17,499 nucleotides of DNA, from positions 1 to 17,499 of the forward strand of contig CAYPNT010000064.1 in assembly GCA_964412235.1 (NCBI GenBank), written 5' to 3'. A program made the position numbers and the translations under genes. The DNA comes from JAYZQT01 sp964412235 (GTDB lineage: Bacteria; Pseudomonadota; Alphaproteobacteria; MPNO01; UBA830). Shown in pieces: positions 13,801 to 17,499 of the stretch. Within the stretch, counting starts at the first letter, position 1. Each line of letters opens with the position of its first letter. The notes under the pieces were generated by a model, which searched no databases, had not been told where the DNA came from, and saw only the letters and a list, made by a program, of their open reading frames with translations.

Positions 13801-15399
13801 TTAGCTCCTTTTAAAGCGTGACCGATTTGCATTTATAATTTGTTCTCTGCGATGTAAGTTTTTCAGCACAAAGGCCACAAGAAGCATGAGAAAAATGATA
13901 AGAATTGGTATTTTATTACCAAATTGCGCGAAAAGAGTTAAATTTTGAACGGGTGAAGGTAGTGGAAAATCAATCACACCTCTCTCACCAATCTCTAATC
14001 GCGAAACAACACGGCCGTATGGATCAACAATTCCAGAAATTCCTGTATTAGCCGCTCTTACCAACGGAAGTCCCTCCTCTACAGCTCGAAGAATTGCAGA
14101 AGCGAAATGTTGGTGAGGCCCAGCGGTTTGTCCAAACCAAGCATCGTTTGTTAGGTTCAATAACCATGCTGGCCGATCGTTTAATAATGCCACTTTTCCC
14201 GGAAATATTACCTCGTAACAAATTAATGGGCTAAAAGCCGGCAACTTTCCAACCTTCAAGGTTGTTAATCCAAAGCCAGCCGTAAAATCTATTGTCCCCA
14301 CTGTAAGTTTTTTTAAGGGTAAAATTTCTCTAAAAGGAATGTACTCACCAAAGGGTACTAAATGATGTTTATCGTAAGCTGCACTAATTGCGCCCTTAGA
14401 ATCAAAAACTATCAAGCTGTTACGCGCGGTTGGTACCTCAGAACTCTCCCTTACCAGCCTTGGTGAACCAGTTACCAAATAACCACCGTGAGGAATAGCG
14501 TTTTGCATCAACTGTCGATGTACGGGATCGCTTAATATCGAGAAGGGTATCGCTGCCTCAGGCCAAATTATATGCGTCACCACACCATCACCATTGCTGC
14601 CACTCATGGTTATATGATCAACGAAGTTTTGTGCAATCTGTTCCGGATGCCATTTATCTTTCTGAGAAATATTTGGTTGCACAATGCGTAACATCACATC
14701 CGATACAACTTTTTGTGACACACCATCGAGCCGCCAAGTTCCAACAAGAGCAAGCGCACATAGTAATCCTACACCCGAAAAGGAATAAATGATTTTTCGT
14801 TTTGAAGTGGTACCCAAACTAGCAAAACAGGTTGCTACGAAAATAGTTAGCGCGGAAAGACCGTATACCCCAATCCAAGCCGCGGTTTGAAGTATTATAG
14901 GTACGAAAACCCAGGCGTTCCCAATTGGGTTCCAAGGGAATCCAGTAAAAACTGTTCCTCTGACTAATTCCAGTAATGCCCAGGACCCCCCAAGCGATAA
15001 CGCACAGCCGAGTTCTGGAGACCAAAGAAGCCTCGCAAGACCCGTTGCGAGGCCACCAAACAACCCCAAACCAAACGATAAAGCAAAAATAGAAAACGGG
15101 ATTAACCAAGCGTGGCGGCTAGGGTCAACCAGAAATGCTTCAGAAATCCAATAGAGCCCGGCCCCAAAATAGCCAGCGCCAAACATCCAACCAACGAGAA
15201 ACGCAGACCAAAAAGTCGTCGAACCATTCAATACCCACGCCAAACCAGTAAATGAAAGTATTAACGCAGGCAAACAAAAGAGCGGGGGTTGTGCGGTTGC
15301 AGCAACCATTCCAAAAGCGAGCGAAATAAATAAACGTTTCCAACCAACAAGAACGCCCAAAAAATGCGCTAGCCTAATTATACCAGCACTTAAAACCAT
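13801..15399 (-). CDS. lnt: Apolipoprotein N-acyltransferase
   Basis: Lnt adds the third acyl chain to the N-terminal cysteine of lipoproteins in the inner membrane. The 532-residue protein has about six hydrophobic segments in the N-terminal 225 residues. A periplasmic nitrilase-type domain follows, with the catalytic triad in WPEAAIPF (Glu281), DKHHLVPFGEYIPF (Lys344) and ICYEVIFPG (Cys394), plus NLTNDAWFG. A last membrane helix is near 498-512. The ATG at 15399 shares its first base with the corC stop (TGATG), so the genes are coupled; a TTG one codon earlier is less likely. The HTH gene follows after one base. Length and catalytic residues are normal, so the enzyme should be active. Confidence 0.97.
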   Translation of the reverse strand: MVLSAGIIRLAHFLGVLVGWKRLFISLAFGMVAATAQPPLFCLPALILSFTGLAWVLNGSTTFWSAFLVGWMFGAGYFGAGLYWISEAFLVDPSRHAWLIPFSIFALSFGLGLFGGLATGLARLLWSPELGCALSLGGSWALLELVRGTVFTGFPWNPIGNAWVFVPIILQTAAWIGVYGLSALTIFVATCFASLGTTSKRKIIYSFSGVGLLCALALVGTWRLDGVSQKVVSDVMLRIVQPNISQKDKWHPEQIAQNFVDHITMSGSNGDGVVTHIIWPEAAIPFSILSDPVHRQLMQNAIPHGGYLVTGSPRLVRESSEVPTARNSLIVFDSKGAISAAYDKHHLVPFGEYIPFREILPLKKLTVGTIDFTAGFGLTTLKVGKLPAFSPLICYEVIFPGKVALLNDRPAWLLNLTNDAWFGQTAGPHQHFASAILRAVEEGLPLVRAANTGISGIVDPYGRVVSRLEIGERGVIDFPLPSPVQNLTLFAQFGNKIPILIIFLMLLVAFVLKNLHRREQIINANRSRFKRS

Positions 15400-16295
15400 C
15401 AAGTCTGGGTGCGTGGCAGACTTGAAGCTCGCAACCGGCGGATGCGCCGTGGATCAGCATCTATCACTTCAAACTCTATCCCAGAACTGTGCCGTATCAC
15501 CTCACCACGTCCGGGTACCCTACCAGCTATATAAAACACCAAGCCACCCACGGTATCGATATCTTCGTCACGGTCACTCGATGACAAAAAACTACCCGCC
15601 TCCAACTCAAAGTCCTCAATTCGTAATCTCGCATCAACATCAATAACATCGGAACCCTGTTTGACTATCCTGGGTCCAATCGCTTGATCATGCTCATCTT
15701 CTATCTCACCAATAATTTCTTCTACCAAGTCTTCAATGGTTACCAACCCATCAATTCCTCCAAATTCATCTACAACAAGGGCCATGTGGAGCCTCTGGAC
15801 ACGCATCTGAAGCAGCAACTCCAAAGCGGGCATTGACGGCGCCACAAATAATGATTGTCGAACAATTTTAGTAATGCTGGCTCCTTGCTGATCATCCCAA
15901 AAAGCCAACAAATCCTTGATATGGATCATCCCAACAACATCGTCTAAATGTCCTCGAAACACCGGAAGCCTAGAATGTCCTGTCTCACTCATTATTTTTG
16001 CTACAGTTTCTACCGTAGTATCAGCGTCAACCGCCTTGATATCTGCGCGAGGAACCATAACGTCATCTACCTGAACATCTCGAACTCGGAGAACATTCCG
16101 AAACAAGGTAAGTTCTTCGGCATTATCTTTTCCATCTCCATCCTCTTCTAACTCAATCAACTCTTCGATAGTGTCACGCAAGTGATCGGTACCGTTACGC
16201 CCGCCCGAAAACAATCGGATTATTGAGGAAAACTTAAATCCACTATCCGCAGGCAATAAACGTCTCCAAGGAATCCTGATACTTGGGATCTTCAT
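15399..16295 (-). CDS. corC: CorC/TlyC-type CBS-domain protein
   Basis: The 298-residue protein has two CBS domains (about 75-130 and 140-200) and a C-terminal CorC/HlyC transporter-associated domain (about 210-290, DVDARLRIEDFEL...DTVGGLVFYIAGRVPGRGEVI). It lacks the DUF21 membrane part, so it is the short cytosolic form often named CorC or TlyC. The family is linked to magnesium and cobalt homeostasis, while the haemolysin name is historical. CBS motifs include VMVPRADI, GHSRLPVF, VVDEFGGIDGLVTIEDLVEEIIGEIEDEHD. The ATG at 16295 lacks a close Shine-Dalgarno sequence. It lies 26 bases after ybeY and overlaps lnt at the stop, the conserved phoH-ybeY-corC-lnt order. Confidence 0.93.
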   Translation of the reverse strand: MKIPSIRIPWRRLLPADSGFKFSSIIRLFSGGRNGTDHLRDTIEELIELEEDGDGKDNAEELTLFRNVLRVRDVQVDDVMVPRADIKAVDADTTVETVAKIMSETGHSRLPVFRGHLDDVVGMIHIKDLLAFWDDQQGASITKIVRQSLFVAPSMPALELLLQMRVQRLHMALVVDEFGGIDGLVTIEDLVEEIIGEIEDEHDQAIGPRIVKQGSDVIDVDARLRIEDFELEAGSFLSSSDRDEDIDTVGGLVFYIAGRVPGRGEVIRHSSGIEFEVIDADPRRIRRLRASSLPRTQT

Positions 16296-16321
16296 TTATT
16301 GAAATCGGCCTTTCTTTCTAT

Positions 16322-16795
16322 TTAATTATAAGGATCAGTCACACCTAGCGTCGCTAGGATATTCACTTCCAAACTCTCCATAATTTGAGCTTCGTGAGAA
16401 CTATGGTGATCGTGCCCAAGCAGATGCAATACTCCGTGCACAAGCAAATGCTTGAAATGATCTAATTCGCTTATTTCGGCGGAAAGAGCTTCCGCCTGAA
16501 TTGTTTGTAATGCGAAAACCACATCACCTATTATATTTGGACAGTCACTATGTTCGGTGCGGGAGGGAAAAGAAAGGACATTCGTAGGTCCAACCCTCCC
16601 ACGCCAAGTTTTATTCAACCTGGAAACTGAAGTATCGTTGGTTAATAAAACGCTGAGCTCAACATTTGACGCCTCTTCGGTCCAATCTAGCGTGGTCTTA
16701 ACCACATCGTTGATTGTTTCGGAGATGCAAGTTGAAACATTGTGCCAACCTTCGCAATCAATACGAATTTCAACCTGTGGTCGAGGGTCAAACAT
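16322..16795 (-). CDS. ybeY: Endoribonuclease YbeY (16S rRNA maturation factor)
   Basis: YbeY is a zinc-dependent endoribonuclease acting in 16S rRNA 3' maturation and 70S quality control. The 157-residue protein shows TWRGRVGPTNVLSFP, GDVVFALQTIQ and the metal-binding HGVLHLLGHDH with H120, H124 and H130 (H-x3-H-x5-H). I chose the ATG at 16795, which overlaps the end of phoH by eight bases and gives the usual length. An ATG five codons upstream (16810) is also open and is preceded by GCGGA. It sits between phoH and corC in the conserved order, and the overlap suggests translational coupling. Confidence 0.94.
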   Translation of the reverse strand: MFDPRPQVEIRIDCEGWHNVSTCISETINDVVKTTLDWTEEASNVELSVLLTNDTSVSRLNKTWRGRVGPTNVLSFPSRTEHSDCPNIIGDVVFALQTIQAEALSAEISELDHFKHLLVHGVLHLLGHDHHSSHEAQIMESLEVNILATLGVTDPYN

Positions 16796-17499
16796 CTTCG
16801 TCTCGCACATTATCCGCTGCGTCGTACGCATTGACAATACGCGATACAAGTTCATGGCGGACCACATCTTCCGCTGTCATGCGGATAGTTTTTACCCCTG
16901 TTAAACCTTCAAGCGTCCGAACAGCATTTTTTAGACCCGAAGTCACGCCCCTGGGCAGGTCAATTTGACTTAGATCGCCTGTGGCTACTATTCGAGAATT
17001 CTCACCAAGACGGGTCAAAAACATTTTCATCTGAACAGATGTAGCGTTTTGTGCCTCATCCAAGATAACATATGAGTTGGATAATGTACGACCACGCATG
17101 AAGGCTAGGGGGGCAATTTCTATTTCACCGGTCTCTAAACGCCTATCTACAAGATTAGGCGGCATCATATCGTAGAGAGCGTCATATAGTGGCCGCAAAT
17201 AGGGGTCAATCTTATCTCGCATTGCGCCAGGCAAAAACCCGAGCCTCTCCCCAGCCTCTACAGCAGGTCGAGACAAGACTATTCTATCAATTTTACCTGA
17301 TGTAAGCATAGAAACTGCCATTCCCACTGCCAGGTACGTTTTTCCAGTGCCAGCCGGGCCAAGGCCAAAGGTAAGCTCGCTTTTTGACAACGCTTCCATA
17401 TAGCGCTTTTGCCCTTTTGACCGCGGTAAGATTTGCCGTTTAGGCGTTCGAACCATTGACGTTCCTTTTTGTTTTTCCCCCTCTGATTGGGTTTCCGTC
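16788..17499 (-). CDS. phoH: PhoH-family ATPase, 5' end cut by the right window edge
   Basis: PhoH-like proteins are P-loop ATPases of uncertain role, usually encoded next to ybeY and suspected in RNA metabolism. The visible part has Walker A GPAGTGKT, Walker B VILDEAQN, the MKMFLTRLGENSRIVATGDLSQIDLP stretch and the C-terminal VVRHELVSRIV. An ATG at 17456 would give 222 residues, but the frame stays open without a stop through 17498. Family members are about 320-350 residues with an N-terminal domain. I therefore read this as a gene that continues off the window, not as a short protein. The GGA before that ATG is probably coincidental. It overlaps ybeY by eight bases. Confidence 0.93.
   Translation of the reverse strand, partial: TETQSEGEKQKGTSMVRTPKRQILPRSKGQKRYMEALSKSELTFGLGPAGTGKTYLAVGMAVSMLTSGKIDRIVLSRPAVEAGERLGFLPGAMRDKIDPYLRPLYDALYDMMPPNLVDRRLETGEIEIAPLAFMRGRTLSNSYVILDEAQNATSVQMKMFLTRLGENSRIVATGDLSQIDLPRGVTSGLKNAVRTLEGLTGVKTIRMTAEDVVRHELVSRIVNAYDAADNVRDEDV

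Noticed and set aside
17457..17499. Starting phoH at the ATG at 17456
   Set aside because: The frame is open upstream to the window edge and PhoH proteins have about 100 more N-terminal residues, so that ATG is very probably internal.

Overview
The window is a compact chromosomal segment of an alphaproteobacterium. All credible genes lie on the minus strand, so the biological order runs from high to low coordinates. The base is a family-level reading of the gene order phoH-ybeY-corC-lnt-HTH-metK-trmB followed by rimP-nusA-infB-rbfA-truB-rpsO-pnp, a classic alphaproteobacterial arrangement, together with an Irr-type Fur-family regulator. Base composition is moderate (mid-40s % GC by eye, not computed) and gaps are short, which would fit a marine or other free-living lineage rather than a GC-rich soil rhizobium. 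I cannot fix the order or genus from sequence alone.

Region 1 (17499 to 11248) holds phoH (cut by the window edge), ybeY, corC/tlyC, lnt, an XRE-type regulator resembling PhrR, metK and trmB. The first five are tightly packed and partly overlap: phoH/ybeY and corC/lnt overlap, and lnt/HTH are one base apart. They look like one transcription unit for RNA maturation and the cell envelope. metK has its own 220-bp leader region, and trmB, a SAM-consuming tRNA methyltransferase, follows metK by 30 bases. A strong intrinsic terminator follows trmB.

Region 2 (11046 to 2275) is the translation and RNA-metabolism operon: rimP, nusA, infB, rbfA, truB, rpsO, pnp. The small ylxR gene that commonly sits between nusA and infB is absent; only six bases separate the two. 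The pnp leader carries three copies of a 7-base direct repeat and a GC-rich hairpin.

Region 3 (2145 to 1) is oxidative-stress and iron flavoured: a flavin oxidoreductase of the nitronate monooxygenase/2-nitropropane dioxygenase family with a C-terminal four-cysteine cluster, then irr, then the first 13 codons of a rubrerythrin gene that runs off the left edge. Between irr and rubrerythrin lies a good sigma-70 type promoter (TTGACC, 17 bp, TATATT) with a sequence resembling the Irr iron-control element directly upstream of the -35 box. This is the most interesting local regulatory arrangement. I saw no mobile elements, CRISPR arrays, tRNA or rRNA genes, and no clearly novel multi-gene system. 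No gene-free stretch exceeds about 225 bases.
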